DNA of 35,137 bases from Companilactobacillus suantsaicola. Lineage in GTDB: Bacteria > Bacillota > Bacilli > Lactobacillales > Lactobacillaceae. Made by a program: the position numbers and the translations under genes. Location of the stretch: NCBI RefSeq assembly GCF_004745525.1, contig NZ_RKLY01000025.1:1-35137 (forward strand), given 5' to 3'. Below, in pieces: positions 9,305 to 22,204 of this stretch (position 1 is its first letter; each line of letters begins with the position of its first letter). The notes below the pieces were generated by a model. That model was not told where the DNA came from. It saw only the letters and a program-made list of their open reading frames with translations, and searched no databases.

Positions 9305-10291
9305 TTAATTTAATTTGCGATAACGATACTTATTTGCGTAAACAATTTTTTCATCTTTGTTCAAAATAGTATCGCCAAATTCTGGATGATGAATTGCATC
9401 AGGTAATGTCTGTAATTCCATTGCTAAACAGTCATATTCACGCTTATCAGCCTTTTTCTCATCGATTGGGTTAGCAGTAAAAATAACCATCCCATTACGG
9501 TCAGTTTCCAAATCTACTGCACGATCTTTACTACTGATAGTTGCAGCGGATCGACCTACAACAAAAGCATCATCATATTCAAACTTATCAAGCAAGGCTA
9601 ATTCATCTAGCCCTTTACCAATTGTCTTAGGCTCTTTGAAATCATATGGGCCATCAGTTGGCAACAAACGACCAGTTGGAACTTTGCCGTCGTCAACATC
9701 GAGAAAGTTATCTGCGTTAATTTGAAGTTTTTGATCACGAATATTTTCGTCACCAACGTTGAAGTAAACGTGACAAGTTGGATTAAAGAGTGTGTCATGG
9801 TCACTAATTCCAGAGTAAAGAATTGTTACTTCATCTTCATCGCTTAAAATATAAACGACACTAACCGCTAATTTGCCTGGAAAGCCATCCTCACCATCGA
9901 CAACATATTTAAATTTAACGGCTTGGTCAGTCACAATTTCACCTTTAAAGTTTTGATATTGCAAACCGTGGCTGCCACCGTGCAAGAAGTTTTCACCCTC
10001 ATTTTGCTCCATCTGATACTCTTGACCTTTGATCTTGAAAGTAGCGTCTTTGATCCGACCAGCTACACGTCCAATCGTTTTCCCAACTTGATAAGGTGTT
10101 TTGATGTAATCGTCAAGGTTATCAAAATGTTCGATCAATGAATGTTTCTGTCCGTTTTCCACTACCTCAAAATTTTGCCAAGTTGCAGCATAACTTAAAA
10201 CACTAATACTTGTTTGATTTTTATTAGTAATTTTGTAGAGGTAAACCGGTTCAGAATCAATTTCCCCAAAAATTGTTTTTGAAACTGTCAT
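9305..10291 (-). CDS. galM: aldose 1-epimerase (galactose mutarotase family)
   Basis: A 328-aa cytosolic enzyme interconverting alpha and beta anomers of aldoses. The catalytic His lies in NPTCHVYFNVG (about residue 175) and the catalytic Glu in LAMELQTLPDA near the C-terminus. LHGGSHGLQYQNF (about 103-115) is another family segment. It is the last gene of the operon, 23 nt after pgmB, with AGGTAGGA before the ATG. Next to maltose phosphorylase and beta-phosphoglucomutase, its likely role is balancing the anomers of glucose or maltose released by those enzymes. Similar maltose loci in lactic acid bacteria contain such an epimerase. Confidence 0.88.
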   Translation of the reverse strand: MTVSKTIFGEIDSEPVYLYKITNKNQTSISVLSYAATWQNFEVVENGQKHSLIEHFDNLDDYIKTPYQVGKTIGRVAGRIKDATFKIKGQEYQMEQNEGENFLHGGSHGLQYQNFKGEIVTDQAVKFKYVVDGEDGFPGKLAVSVVYILSDEDEVTILYSGISDHDTLFNPTCHVYFNVGDENIRDQKLQINADNFLDVDDGKVPTGRLLPTDGPYDFKEPKTIGKGLDELALLDKFEYDDAFVVGRSAATISSKDRAVDLETDRNGMVIFTANPIDEKKADKREYDCLAMELQTLPDAIHHPEFGDTILNKDEKIVYANKYRYRKLN

Positions 10292-10314
10292 ATTCCTACC
10301 TACTTTTTATTTTA

Positions 10315-10986
10315 TTAAGCCATAGCTTTCTTGATGTTTTCCAAAGTTACTTCTGAAGTGTCGTTAAAGTTGATGTCAGCAGCTTTAAGAACTTCTGGAT
10401 CACCAATTCCGATTGAAGTTTCATTAGCCGCATTGATTGATTGTACACCAGCAGCAGCATCTTCAACCCCGATACATTCTTCAGGCTTCAAGTTCAAGAT
10501 TTCGGCACCACGAACGTAGATTTCTGGATCTGGCTTACCGTGTTTCAAAGTAGCTGGATCAACACGTTCCTTGAAGTATTTATCAAGATTCAAAGCTTCC
10601 AAGACTTTTGGAGCATTCTTTGAAGCTGAGGCTAGAGAAATCAAATAGTTGTGAGCAGCAAGATCTTCGATGAAGTCTTTCATACCAGGCAAGATATCGT
10701 CATCAGTTAAATTGCTCAAAAGATTGACGTAGTTTTCATTTTTCTTAGTAGCGTATTTAACCTTTTCTTCTTGTGTGTAATCGTTTTCTTTGCCGCCAGC
10801 TTTAAGAATCAATTCCAAAGAATCCATCCGGCTGACACCCTTTAATTGGTCGCCCAGTTCATCTGTCCATGTGACACCTAATTCATCAGCCAATTGGTGC
10901 CAAGCTTTTGCGTGATAAATTGATGTACTAGCAATCACGCCATCTAGATCGAATACAAAACCTTTAATTTGTTCAAATTTTACCAT
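10315..10986 (-). CDS. pgmB: beta-phosphoglucomutase
   Basis: A 223-aa HAD enzyme converting beta-glucose 1-phosphate to glucose 6-phosphate, which enters glycolysis. The catalytic pair D13 and D15 is in VFDLDGVIAS, where D13 takes the phosphate. The cap helix contains YHAKAWHQLADELG, the phosphate site SLASASKN, the Lys HGKPDPEIY and the metal site GVEDAAAGVQSI. Length matches the family (about 220). AAGGAGAAGACTT precedes the ATG. It follows mapA, whose product beta-glucose 1-phosphate is its substrate. A terminator-like hairpin lies between the two genes. Confidence 0.95.
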   Translation of the reverse strand: MVKFEQIKGFVFDLDGVIASTSIYHAKAWHQLADELGVTWTDELGDQLKGVSRMDSLELILKAGGKENDYTQEEKVKYATKKNENYVNLLSNLTDDDILPGMKDFIEDLAAHNYLISLASASKNAPKVLEALNLDKYFKERVDPATLKHGKPDPEIYVRGAEILNLKPEECIGVEDAAAGVQSINAANETSIGIGDPEVLKAADINFNDTSEVTLENIKKAMA

Positions 10987-11002
10987 AAGTCTTCTCCTTC
11001 AC

Positions 11003-11034
11003 AAAAAGGTGCCCGAAGAAACTTCAGACACCTT
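11003..11034 (-). terminator. terminator-like hairpin between mapA and pgmB
   Basis: On the minus strand a 13-bp stem (AAGGTGTCTGAAG with CTTCGGGCACCTT, with G-U pairs) and a 3-nt loop run into TTTTTG. It lies inside a clear operon and may lower expression of pgmB and galM relative to mapA, or protect the 3' end of the upstream mRNA. Confidence 0.6.
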
Positions 11035-11043
11035 AAAATACAA

Positions 11044-13287
11044 TTATTTAAGCATTAGTGGTTTGTCATAAACGTTGATTTGAAGTGGATCTCCTGAAAC
11101 TAACTTGAATTCTGGTCCAGCTTCTTTAACAGTTACTTCGATGACACGACCTCTGAATACTTGTCTGAATGAGTAGCTGTTCCATTTCTTAGGTAGGAAT
11201 GGTTTGTAGCTCAAAGTACCATCGTCATGTACACGCATACCAGCAAATCCTTGAACCATAGCTAACCAGCCACCTGTCATGGATGTGATATGTAAACCAT
11301 CTGCAGTGTCATTATTATAATTGTCTAAGTCTAGTCTAGCTGTTCTCTCATATAAAGCAACCGCTTTCTCTTCATAATGAAGGTCAGCTGCTAATACCGA
11401 GTGAATTGCAGGCGAAAGACTTGACTCGTGAACTGTCAATGGTTCATAGAAATCAAAGTTACGTTTCTTTTCACGATCTGAGAAGTCATCAATGAAGTCC
11501 CAGATTCCTTGAAGAACATCACCTTGTTTGATATATGGTGAACGTAAAATCTTATCCCATGACCAATTTTGGTTGATTGGTAATTGATCTTCTGGAATAG
11601 CACTGACTGGTTCGATGTCTTTATCTAAGAAACCGTCGTGTTGAACAAAGATTCCTAGATCTTCATCATATGGTAGATACATTTTGTCTACAATATCTTG
11701 CCAGTGAGCCATTTCTTCTTTAGTAACAGCAAGTTTAGCAAATTGATCTTTTGAAACTTCTCCAAGAATTTCCAAAGTGTACTTCAAAGTCCAACGAGCT
11801 AACAAGTTAGTGTACCAGTTATTGTCAACGTTATTTTCGTATTCATCCGGACCAGTTACACCGTGAATCATATATTGTTCGTTACGTTTGCTGTAATGAA
11901 CACGATCAGCCCAGAAACGTGACATTTCTGTCAACATCTTACTACCTTCGTGAAGAACAAATGACTTATCACCTGTGTAACGAGTGTAATTGTAAATAGC
12001 GAACGCTATATCGCCGTTACGGTGAATTTCTTCAAAAGTGATTTCCCATTCGTTATGACATTCAATTCCGTTGAAGGTAACCATTGGGTACAAAGCACCT
12101 TTGAGGCCTTGTCTTTGGGCGTTGATGTAAGCTCCATCGAGTTGGTTATAACGATACATCAAAAGATTTCTAGTAACTTCTGGTTGTGACACACCTAGAT
12201 AAACGGGGATACAAAATGCTTCTGTGTCCCAGTAAGTAGCCCCACCGTATTTTTCACCAGTGAATCCTTTTGGTCCGATATTCAAGCGTGAATCTTCGCC
12301 AGAATATGTTGTGAATAAGCCAAAGAGATTAAAACGCATACCTTGTTGAGCATCTGTGTCGCCGTCGATCTTGATATCTGATTGATTCCAACGATCAGCC
12401 CAAACATTTTCATGTGCTGAAAGTAAATCATCATAGTCTACCTTAGCAGTTCTAGCAGAAATACCTTCCATGGCATCTCGAATGTCGTCAACTGATTCAT
12501 AGTCACGAGATGTGACAACGATAACACGTTTTTCAAGACTACCGACTTCATTTGGTTGAAGGTTGATTTCAAAAGTCTTGCTTGTTTCTAACTTACCAAC
12601 TTCATGATCGACTTCTTTTAATCCAGTTACATAGCTAACTTGCATTCCAGAAGTAAATCTTGGAGTACCAAAGTCGTTTGGTTTAGTTTCCGCAATGATA
12701 CCATCTTCAGTAATTTCTAGAACTTGCCAGAAGTGTTCATCGTAGTTGGCATCTTCATTTTTCACGTCAGCATCTAAGCTAGAGATAACTTTAACGTCAA
12801 CTGCTTTGTCACCAACGTTTTCAAAGCTAACTTTTTGAACTGATAGTTCTTTTTGAGCGACACTTAAAAATCTTTCAAAATTGAATTTAACTTTACTACC
12901 GTCTTTTTCAACTACAAAGGAACGATTCAATTTGGCATTCTTCATATCCAAATCTAAAGTAAAATCGCTGATTTTATCAGTGTATAAATCAAGTTTTGAA
13001 CCATCGATCAAGAAGTTCATCTTAATGAAATTAACGGCATTGATAACTTTACCAAAGTAATCAGGATAGCCATTCTTCCACCAGCCAACACGGGTCTTAT
13101 CAGGATACCAGACACCGGCTAAATAAATTCCTGGTAGACTGTCGCCGGAGTAATCTTCTTCAAAATTACCACGCATCCCCATGTAACCATTTCCTAAGCT
13201 GGTCAAACTCTCTTGTAGTCGCTTATTTTCCTTGTCTAATTTGTGTGTGACCACATTCCAAGGTGCCACTTCAAATATTCTTTTCAT
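11044..13287 (-). CDS. mapA: maltose phosphorylase, GH65
   Basis: A 747-aa cytosolic inverting phosphorylase: maltose plus phosphate gives beta-glucose 1-phosphate and glucose. The general acid is E482 in VTGPDEYENNVDNNW. Other family segments are GYMGMRGNFEE (35-45), GGATYWDTEAF (348-358) and HNEWEITFEEIHRNGD (411-426). Layout is a beta-sandwich N-domain (about 1-270), an (alpha/alpha)6 barrel (about 320-690) and a small C-terminal sheet. Length is within the range of Lactobacillus maltose phosphorylases. The position before pgmB argues for maltose rather than trehalose or kojibiose, though GH65 specificity is not settled by sequence alone. Confidence 0.93.
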   Translation of the reverse strand: MKRIFEVAPWNVVTHKLDKENKRLQESLTSLGNGYMGMRGNFEEDYSGDSLPGIYLAGVWYPDKTRVGWWKNGYPDYFGKVINAVNFIKMNFLIDGSKLDLYTDKISDFTLDLDMKNAKLNRSFVVEKDGSKVKFNFERFLSVAQKELSVQKVSFENVGDKAVDVKVISSLDADVKNEDANYDEHFWQVLEITEDGIIAETKPNDFGTPRFTSGMQVSYVTGLKEVDHEVGKLETSKTFEINLQPNEVGSLEKRVIVVTSRDYESVDDIRDAMEGISARTAKVDYDDLLSAHENVWADRWNQSDIKIDGDTDAQQGMRFNLFGLFTTYSGEDSRLNIGPKGFTGEKYGGATYWDTEAFCIPVYLGVSQPEVTRNLLMYRYNQLDGAYINAQRQGLKGALYPMVTFNGIECHNEWEITFEEIHRNGDIAFAIYNYTRYTGDKSFVLHEGSKMLTEMSRFWADRVHYSKRNEQYMIHGVTGPDEYENNVDNNWYTNLLARWTLKYTLEILGEVSKDQFAKLAVTKEEMAHWQDIVDKMYLPYDEDLGIFVQHDGFLDKDIEPVSAIPEDQLPINQNWSWDKILRSPYIKQGDVLQGIWDFIDDFSDREKKRNFDFYEPLTVHESSLSPAIHSVLAADLHYEEKAVALYERTARLDLDNYNNDTADGLHITSMTGGWLAMVQGFAGMRVHDDGTLSYKPFLPKKWNSYSFRQVFRGRVIEVTVKEAGPEFKLVSGDPLQINVYDKPLMLK

Positions 13288-13320
13288 CTTTCAAACCACC
13301 ATACATATAAAATTTAACTT

Positions 13321-14955
13321 CTAATTAATTTTTTTAAAAACTGTTACAGCGAAAGGTGCAACTTGTAAATTCTTGTTAATTTGTAAAGTTTCATCATTAG
13401 TCAAAACTACTTGCCAATTGTGTTTAACAATCTTTTCTGGCAACGTTACATTGCGAGATTTTTCACCCAAGTTGCTAATAATTAAGAAAGTCTGTTCTGA
13501 ATCTTTTCGTAAATAACTGAAGACACTTGGATCATTGTCTAAAATCAATTCAAAACTACCATCAGAAAAGGCTTTTTCACTCTTTCTTAAGGCAATCAAT
13601 TTCTTGTAGAAATTCAAGATTGAATCACTATCCTGAATTTCTGCTTCAACATTGATTGTTTGGTGATTGTCATTAACTGCTAGCCAAGGAGTCTTATCGG
13701 AAAAGCCGGCAAATTTTGAATCATCCCATTGCATTGGTGTTCGAGCATTGTCTCGTGACCAATGTGACATGATTTTCATCGTCTCTTCCTTTGAGTGACC
13801 ACTTTGTTCGATTTGTTTAAAGATATCCATATCTAAGCCATCCATTTGATCAGGTTTAGTGAATGGATAGTTAGTCATCCCTAGTTCTTGTCCTTGGTAA
13901 ATAAAAGGCGTTCCTCTTAACAACATATAAGTCGCCGCAATTGCTTTAGCTGACTGTTTAGTTTGATTACCTAAAACCGTATTGATTCTAGGATTGTCGT
14001 GATTTTCCACGTAGAGTGCATTCCAACCACCATCAGCTAAATCACGTTGCCAACGAGCCAAGACTTTCTTAAAACCTAGCGGTTGGATTCGTTGTTCCCC
14101 GGGCTTGCCGACTTGAACATTTTGTTCGAGTTGGAAAATCATATTGATGTAACCATCACGATTAGGATCGGTCCAATTGATAGCCTTGCGACTCGTAACA
14201 CCGCTAGCTTCACCAACTGTCATGACTGAATACTCGTTGAAAATATCACGTAGTTCAGTCATATATTTGTCAATTCCTTTAACATTCATAAAAGGTGCCC
14301 AAGGGTTATCTTTAATTTTGAAGTCCCAAGGCTCTTTTTGAATGTGGCTGATGGCATCCATTCTAAATCCATCAATACCCAAATCAAGCCACCAACGAAT
14401 CATCTTGTAGATTGCTTGCCGAACTTTGGGGTTCTTCCAATTTAAGTCCGGTTGCTGTGCTGCAAAAACATGGAAGTAGGCTTGACCAGAATTTTTATCG
14501 TAAGTCCAAGCAGAATGTCCAGAAAAACTCTTCCAATCATTTGGCATCTTATCCTCAGTCGCATCGGCCCACAGGTAGTAATCACGATAAGGATTATCCT
14601 TACCCTTCTTTGATTCTAAGAACCAAGGATGTTGGTCAGAAGTATGATTAACTACTAGATCTAAGATGATCTTGATATCTAAGGCATGAGCTTTACTCAA
14701 CAACTCTTTGAAATCATCCATCGTCCCAAATTCAGGTTCAATACTTTCATAGTCAGAAATATCGTAACCATTGTCGACATTAGGTGATTTATAGATTGGA
14801 TTGACCCAGATAAAATCAACACCCAAGTCTTTTAAATAAGGTAACTTTTCGATGATACCGCGGATATCACCCACACCGTCATCGTTAGTATCTTTGAAAC
14901 TCCGTGGATAAACTTGATATCCAACAGCGTTTTTCCACCAAGTTTTATCTGCCAT
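13321..14955 (-). CDS. malL: GH13 alpha-glucosidase, predicted alpha-1,4-specific (maltase)
   Basis: A 544-aa cytosolic oligoglucosidase. The N-terminal (beta/alpha)8 barrel holds VVNHTS (region I), DGFRMDA with nucleophile D200, TVGEAS with acid/base E249 and VENHDNPR with the transition-state Asp. Residue 201 after the nucleophile is Ala. In the oligo-1,6-glucosidase subfamily, Ala or Thr at this place goes with alpha-1,4 cleavage and Val with alpha-1,6 cleavage, so a maltase-like role on maltodextrins is predicted. The start ATG is one base after the stop of the upstream gene, whose last codons supply the GGAGG ribosome site. No signal peptide. Confidence 0.88.
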   Translation of the reverse strand: MADKTWWKNAVGYQVYPRSFKDTNDDGVGDIRGIIEKLPYLKDLGVDFIWVNPIYKSPNVDNGYDISDYESIEPEFGTMDDFKELLSKAHALDIKIILDLVVNHTSDQHPWFLESKKGKDNPYRDYYLWADATEDKMPNDWKSFSGHSAWTYDKNSGQAYFHVFAAQQPDLNWKNPKVRQAIYKMIRWWLDLGIDGFRMDAISHIQKEPWDFKIKDNPWAPFMNVKGIDKYMTELRDIFNEYSVMTVGEASGVTSRKAINWTDPNRDGYINMIFQLEQNVQVGKPGEQRIQPLGFKKVLARWQRDLADGGWNALYVENHDNPRINTVLGNQTKQSAKAIAATYMLLRGTPFIYQGQELGMTNYPFTKPDQMDGLDMDIFKQIEQSGHSKEETMKIMSHWSRDNARTPMQWDDSKFAGFSDKTPWLAVNDNHQTINVEAEIQDSDSILNFYKKLIALRKSEKAFSDGSFELILDNDPSVFSYLRKDSEQTFLIISNLGEKSRNVTLPEKIVKHNWQVVLTNDETLQINKNLQVAPFAVTVFKKIN

Positions 14956-14956
14956 C

Positions 14957-18347
<3,391 letters not shown>

Positions 18348-18380
18348 TGAAAATACCTCTCATTTTTTAAAAATTTGAAT

Positions 18381-18443
18381 AAAAAAAGCTCTGCATTAAA
18401 TAAATTCAAGACATTCACGTATTGAGTTAATTTTATGCAGAGC
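18381..18443 (-). terminator. terminator-like hairpin between malG and the enzyme genes
   Basis: On the minus strand GCTCTGCAT (18435-18443) pairs with ATGCAGAGC (18388-18396) and is followed by seven T. The intervening 38 nt can extend the stem (AACTCAA with TTGAATT). No new promoter with good boxes is visible before the next gene. The hairpin probably lets only part of the transcription through, giving more transporter than enzyme mRNA. Confidence 0.65.
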
Positions 18444-18499
18444 CAGTTAAACTATACGAATTTAGTAATTCAAGTTTCCAGAATCAAGTTCTTATTAAA

Positions 18500-19366
18500 T
18501 TACTTAACAGCACCTGATGTGACACCTTCGACATAGTACTTCTGCATATACATGAAGAGCAATGTAATAGGAATCGCAATCAGAACACATCCTGCGGTAA
18601 ATGTCATAAATAGCGAATTAGCAGTTGTCTTCGTCATCATTGAATATAATCCAATGGCAACGGTGTAATTCTTAACATCATCACCCATGATGATCTTAGC
18701 AAAGATGAAGTCCATCCAAGGACCCATGAATGCTGTCAATGCTGTATAAACAATGATGGGTTTTGATAATGGTAAGGTAATTTTTGTAAAGATTTGCCAT
18801 TTATTAGCACCATCGATCATAGCTGATTCATCCAAAGCCATTGGGATCGTATCAAAGAATCCCTTAGCAACATAGAATGTCAAAGCGGCTCCGGCTGAGT
18901 AAACTAGAATCAAAGCTAGTAAACTACCAGCCAAATCTAAGGCTTTAAGAATATAGTAAATAGCAATCATACTCATGAAAGCTGGGAACATGTTTAGAAC
19001 TAAAGCAACCTTCAAGAATGGTCTACGCATTTTAAATCTTAAACGAGACAATGCGTAAGACATTGAAATTGTAATAAAGGTTGACAATACGCAAGTACAT
19101 ACGGAAACGATTAATGTGTTAACAAACCAACGGACGAATGGATAGTTTCCTGAAGAATCAGTCAACAGCTTAATATAATTATTGATTGTAAAATGCTTTG
19201 GGATAATATATGGAACAAAGGCTCCACCTTCGGCTCTAAAGCTGTTCAGAACAATCCATACGATTGGGAATAGCCAGACAATGGCCATAATTGTAAGGAT
19301 GGTATAAACAATAGCCCGGTTGCGTTTCTTTTGTGCTTTGTAATTGATTGGTTTCTTTTGTGCCAT
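18500..19366 (-). CDS. malG: maltodextrin ABC transporter permease MalG
   Basis: A 288-aa inner permease subunit with about six membrane segments, the first near residues 15-38. The ATPase-docking EAA loop is LDESAMIDGANKWQIFTKI (about 186-204). The C-terminal YVEGVTSGAVK is typical of MalG-type proteins. It pairs with MalF and receives sugar from MalE. It lies three bases after malF. No ATPase gene follows, so an MsmX/MsmK-type multi-purpose ATPase encoded elsewhere is needed. Confidence 0.93.
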   Translation of the reverse strand: MAQKKPINYKAQKKRNRAIVYTILTIMAIVWLFPIVWIVLNSFRAEGGAFVPYIIPKHFTINNYIKLLTDSSGNYPFVRWFVNTLIVSVCTCVLSTFITISMSYALSRLRFKMRRPFLKVALVLNMFPAFMSMIAIYYILKALDLAGSLLALILVYSAGAALTFYVAKGFFDTIPMALDESAMIDGANKWQIFTKITLPLSKPIIVYTALTAFMGPWMDFIFAKIIMGDDVKNYTVAIGLYSMMTKTTANSLFMTFTAGCVLIAIPITLLFMYMQKYYVEGVTSGAVK

Positions 19367-19369
19367 TTT

Positions 19370-20719
19370 TTAACCCTCCTTGTATGAATTTGTATGAGTA
19401 TATGCCCATAAACTGAACACTGCAGATAGAATAAAGATCAAAATACCGATAACTGAAGCTAAATTGTAATCCATTGTATTAACAGTCAAATTATAGAGCC
19501 AAGTTACAAGTAGATCGGTTGATCCGGCACCATAGTAATTTGAATTTGTTGGTCCACCACCAGTTAATAGGTAAATAACATTGAAGTTATTGATATTACC
19601 AATCAACTGTTGAATAAGTGATGGCATCATAACAAATAAAATCTGTGGGAAGGTAATTGACTTAAAGATTTGGAACTTATTGGCACCATCCATGATGGCA
19701 GCTTCAATTTGTTCTTGATCCAAGTTTTGAATAATACCAGTTGTAATCAACATTGTTGCTGGAATACCAATCCATAAGTTAACAACAATAATGGTAATTT
19801 TAGCCATTGTTGGATCTGTTAAGAATGGAATTGACTTACTGATCCAGCCAATATTCTTTAACAAAGCGTTAATAGGACCAGCATCATTCAATAGATTACG
19901 CATGATCAATAGTGAAATGAACTGTGGAACAGCCATAGTCAAGATAAAGATCGTACGCCAAACTTTCTTAAATTTGATTCCCTTTGTATTGATCAATAGA
20001 GCTAGAACAACACCTAGTAGGAAACATGAGACAGTGGCTACAACGGCCCAAATTAGTGTCCAACCCAAGACTGGGAAGAATGTTGAGGCGATGTCACCAG
20101 TAATAACATTAGAAAAGTTATGAAAACCAACCCAAGTAAAGAGATTCTTTGGTGGCAAGTTATTATGATCGTAATTAGTAAACGCAATCGCAATCATGTA
20201 CAAAAGTGGCAAAATTGTGAAGAACAATACACCCAATAGAGGAATTGTCATTAAAGTCTGGTGGAATCTTTCATTCAAGAGACTCTTGAGATCATCCTTT
20301 GTTGATGGAATCTTCTTGTTTGCTGCTTTTAATTCGAAGATGTGTCTAGCACTCTTCAAGTTAACTATATAAAGAACAACTAAAACTACACAGATTAAAA
20401 TCGCTGCAATACCGAACAATAAGAGGAGCATTGAATTGTCACCTTTTTGCAGGACATCCATACCCAACTTAGGATCATAAACCAAACCTTGTTTCTTAGT
20501 TCCCAATGTTTGCAACATTGCTAAAGCATGTATACCATTGCGAATTAGCCAGAATATAAATCCAACTTCAGCAACTAAAAATATTAACCCTTTAAGAATT
20601 TGTTTATTTGCAAAGTTTGAAAAGCCCATAATGATAAATGAAAGCTTCTCTGGCAATCCGCCCTTCATAAACAATTCTCTAAATGTTATATGTTGTTCCG
20701 TGGAATGTTTCTTAAACAT
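19370..20719 (-). CDS. malF: maltodextrin ABC transporter permease MalF
   Basis: A 449-aa permease partner of MalG. It has an extended N-terminal part with two or three extra membrane segments (about 26-65 and 93-120) before the core permease fold, as in MdxF/MalF of Firmicutes. The EAA loop is IEAAIMDGANKFQIFKSIT (about 333-351). The conserved periplasmic-side segment AFTNYDHNNLPPKNLFTWVG precedes the core segments. It lies 40 nt after malE and 3 nt before malG in one operon. Confidence 0.93.
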   Translation of the reverse strand: MFKKHSTEQHITFRELFMKGGLPEKLSFIIMGFSNFANKQILKGLIFLVAEVGFIFWLIRNGIHALAMLQTLGTKKQGLVYDPKLGMDVLQKGDNSMLLLLFGIAAILICVVLVVLYIVNLKSARHIFELKAANKKIPSTKDDLKSLLNERFHQTLMTIPLLGVLFFTILPLLYMIAIAFTNYDHNNLPPKNLFTWVGFHNFSNVITGDIASTFFPVLGWTLIWAVVATVSCFLLGVVLALLINTKGIKFKKVWRTIFILTMAVPQFISLLIMRNLLNDAGPINALLKNIGWISKSIPFLTDPTMAKITIIVVNLWIGIPATMLITTGIIQNLDQEQIEAAIMDGANKFQIFKSITFPQILFVMMPSLIQQLIGNINNFNVIYLLTGGGPTNSNYYGAGSTDLLVTWLYNLTVNTMDYNLASVIGILIFILSAVFSLWAYTHTNSYKEG

Positions 20720-20759
20720 ATAATCGCACCCTTACTTTTTTTTTAGAGAAAATTGTTTT

Positions 20760-21998
20760 TTATTTTGACTTCTTTGATGCAACAGAAACAACTTTATCTA
20801 ATTTCGTTTGATAATCTGATGACTTGATCTTGCCCTTGTATGTATCATTGATCAATGAGTCCATTTGTGGCCAGAAGTTTGTGATTTCTGGAACCTTAGG
20901 CATAACAACTGAGTGATCTGTTGCTGACATTGTCATAACAGCCTTAGCTATTTCATCATCTTTAACTTCTTGTAATCCTTGAGCCTTTGTGTTTGAAGGA
21001 ACAACACCATTCTTTTCAAATTCAACCTTTTGTGTAGCTTCACTACTCAAGAAGTTAGCTAACTTCATAGCAGCAACTGGTGATTTAGTTTGTTGGTTAA
21101 CACCGTAAACTTTAACACCCAAGAAGGCCTTCATTTGTGTAGCACCATTACCAAAGTCTACTGTTGGATAAGCTGCAACGGCCATGTTCTTGCCAAGAGC
21201 TTTCTTAACATCGTTCTTTGACCATGGACCTGAAAGGAATGCATCTGTCTTACCTGATTGTAGGTTTGATAGAGCAGCGGCACTTGTTTGTACAACACCT
21301 GTGTTATCTTTTTGTTTTGCAATCCAGTCTAGAACTTGGATACCTTTATCATTGTTGAAGTTTGTACCCTTAACTGTTTCACCATCTTTACCATATAAGA
21401 CATCCCCATTACTCATAAATAGTGGTGTAAAGATGTAGTTGGCACCGGCTTCACCGAAGTTTGTACCTAATTTACCTTTAGATGTTAATGAATCCCATGT
21501 CTTAACATCGTCTGCTGAATATGTTGACTTGTTGTAGTAAAGAACTTGTGATTCAACACCATATGGGAATCCGTAAACCTTGCCCTTCCATGTAACACCA
21601 TCAACGGCTGAGTCAACGTTGTTGTTCTTAACGTTGTTTGTGTACTTCTTAGATACTGGGTAAAGCAATCCAGCGTCGGCCATTTGACCAATTTGGTCGT
21701 GAGGCATCATAAAGACGTCGGCGGCCTTTTCAGGATCCTTTGAAACATCTTTCAAAGCATCAGCTGATGAACCTGATTTAACTGTAACATGAACTTTTGG
21801 ATTGTCCTTTTCGAACTTCTTAACTTGTGACTTAATTGCTGCCACATGTTCAGTATCGATCCAAACCTTTAGATTTTGAGTACTATTAGTACTATCGCTT
21901 GATGAACTACTCTTTGAGCTGCCACAACCAGCTAAAACTAGCATTGACATACTTAGAACTAATCCACCTAAAAGAACCTTTTTCCAATTCTTCTTCAT
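20760..21998 (-). CDS. malE: maltodextrin-binding lipoprotein MalE
   Basis: A 412-aa extracellular solute-binding lipoprotein that delivers maltose or maltodextrins to MalFG. The signal peptide (KKNWKKVLLGGLVLSMSML) ends in the lipobox LAGC with C25 the lipidated residue, followed by a Ser-rich linker. The body fits the type-1 maltose-binding fold (LKVWIDTEHVAAIKSQVKKF, GKVYGFPYGVESQVLYYN, FLSGPWS). AGGAGGAGAAAAGC precedes the ATG. It is first in its operon, with a promoter, cre and MalR-type operator directly upstream. Confidence 0.94.
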   Translation of the reverse strand: MKKNWKKVLLGGLVLSMSMLVLAGCGSSKSSSSSDSTNSTQNLKVWIDTEHVAAIKSQVKKFEKDNPKVHVTVKSGSSADALKDVSKDPEKAADVFMMPHDQIGQMADAGLLYPVSKKYTNNVKNNNVDSAVDGVTWKGKVYGFPYGVESQVLYYNKSTYSADDVKTWDSLTSKGKLGTNFGEAGANYIFTPLFMSNGDVLYGKDGETVKGTNFNNDKGIQVLDWIAKQKDNTGVVQTSAAALSNLQSGKTDAFLSGPWSKNDVKKALGKNMAVAAYPTVDFGNGATQMKAFLGVKVYGVNQQTKSPVAAMKLANFLSSEATQKVEFEKNGVVPSNTKAQGLQEVKDDEIAKAVMTMSATDHSVVMPKVPEITNFWPQMDSLINDTYKGKIKSSDYQTKLDKVVSVASKKSK

Positions 21999-22041
21999 GC
22001 TTTTCTCCTCCTAAAAAATATCTAATCACTTAACACCTTCT

Positions 22042-22069
22042 ATATTACTGATTTTTTGTCAGGTTGCAA
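22042..22069 (-). promoter_or_regulatory. malE operon promoter
   Basis: On the minus strand, TTGCAA (22064-22069), a 16-nt spacer and TAATAT (22042-22047), about 45 nt before the malE ATG. The -35 box lies within the cre site. Confidence 0.6.
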
Positions 22070-22078
22070 TCGCTTTCA
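22065..22078 (-). promoter_or_regulatory. cre box of the malE operon
   Basis: TGAAAGCGATTGCA on the minus strand fits the CcpA consensus TGWAANCGNTNNCA fully. It overlaps the -35 box, so CcpA binding should block polymerase and repress the transporter in glucose. Confidence 0.75.
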
Positions 22079-22081
22079 CGA

Positions 22082-22095
22082 TGTTACCGTTAACA
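22082..22095 (-). promoter_or_regulatory. putative MalR operator, malE promoter
   Basis: TGTTAACGGTAACA (minus strand) is a 14-bp near-palindrome of LacI-family type. Its exact reverse complement occurs at 25252-25265. Both copies sit 12 nt upstream of a -35 box. Binding by the locus MalR is inferred. Confidence 0.7.
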
Positions 22096-22151
22096 AAAAC
22101 AAATTCAGCTATTTGTTTACTAAAAATAAGATAATTGTCTTATAAATGGCT

Positions 22152-22190
22152 AAAAAATAGGAGTGCTCAACGTTTATGAGCACTCCTATT
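22152..22190 (-). terminator. intrinsic terminator after the 430-aa GH13 gene
   Basis: A perfect 14-bp stem (AATAGGAGTGCTCA with TGAGCACTCCTATT), a 7-nt loop and a T tract on the minus strand end the two-gene operon that starts at 25173. Confidence 0.9.
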
Positions 22191-22204
22191 TCAATTTTTC
22201 AAGT

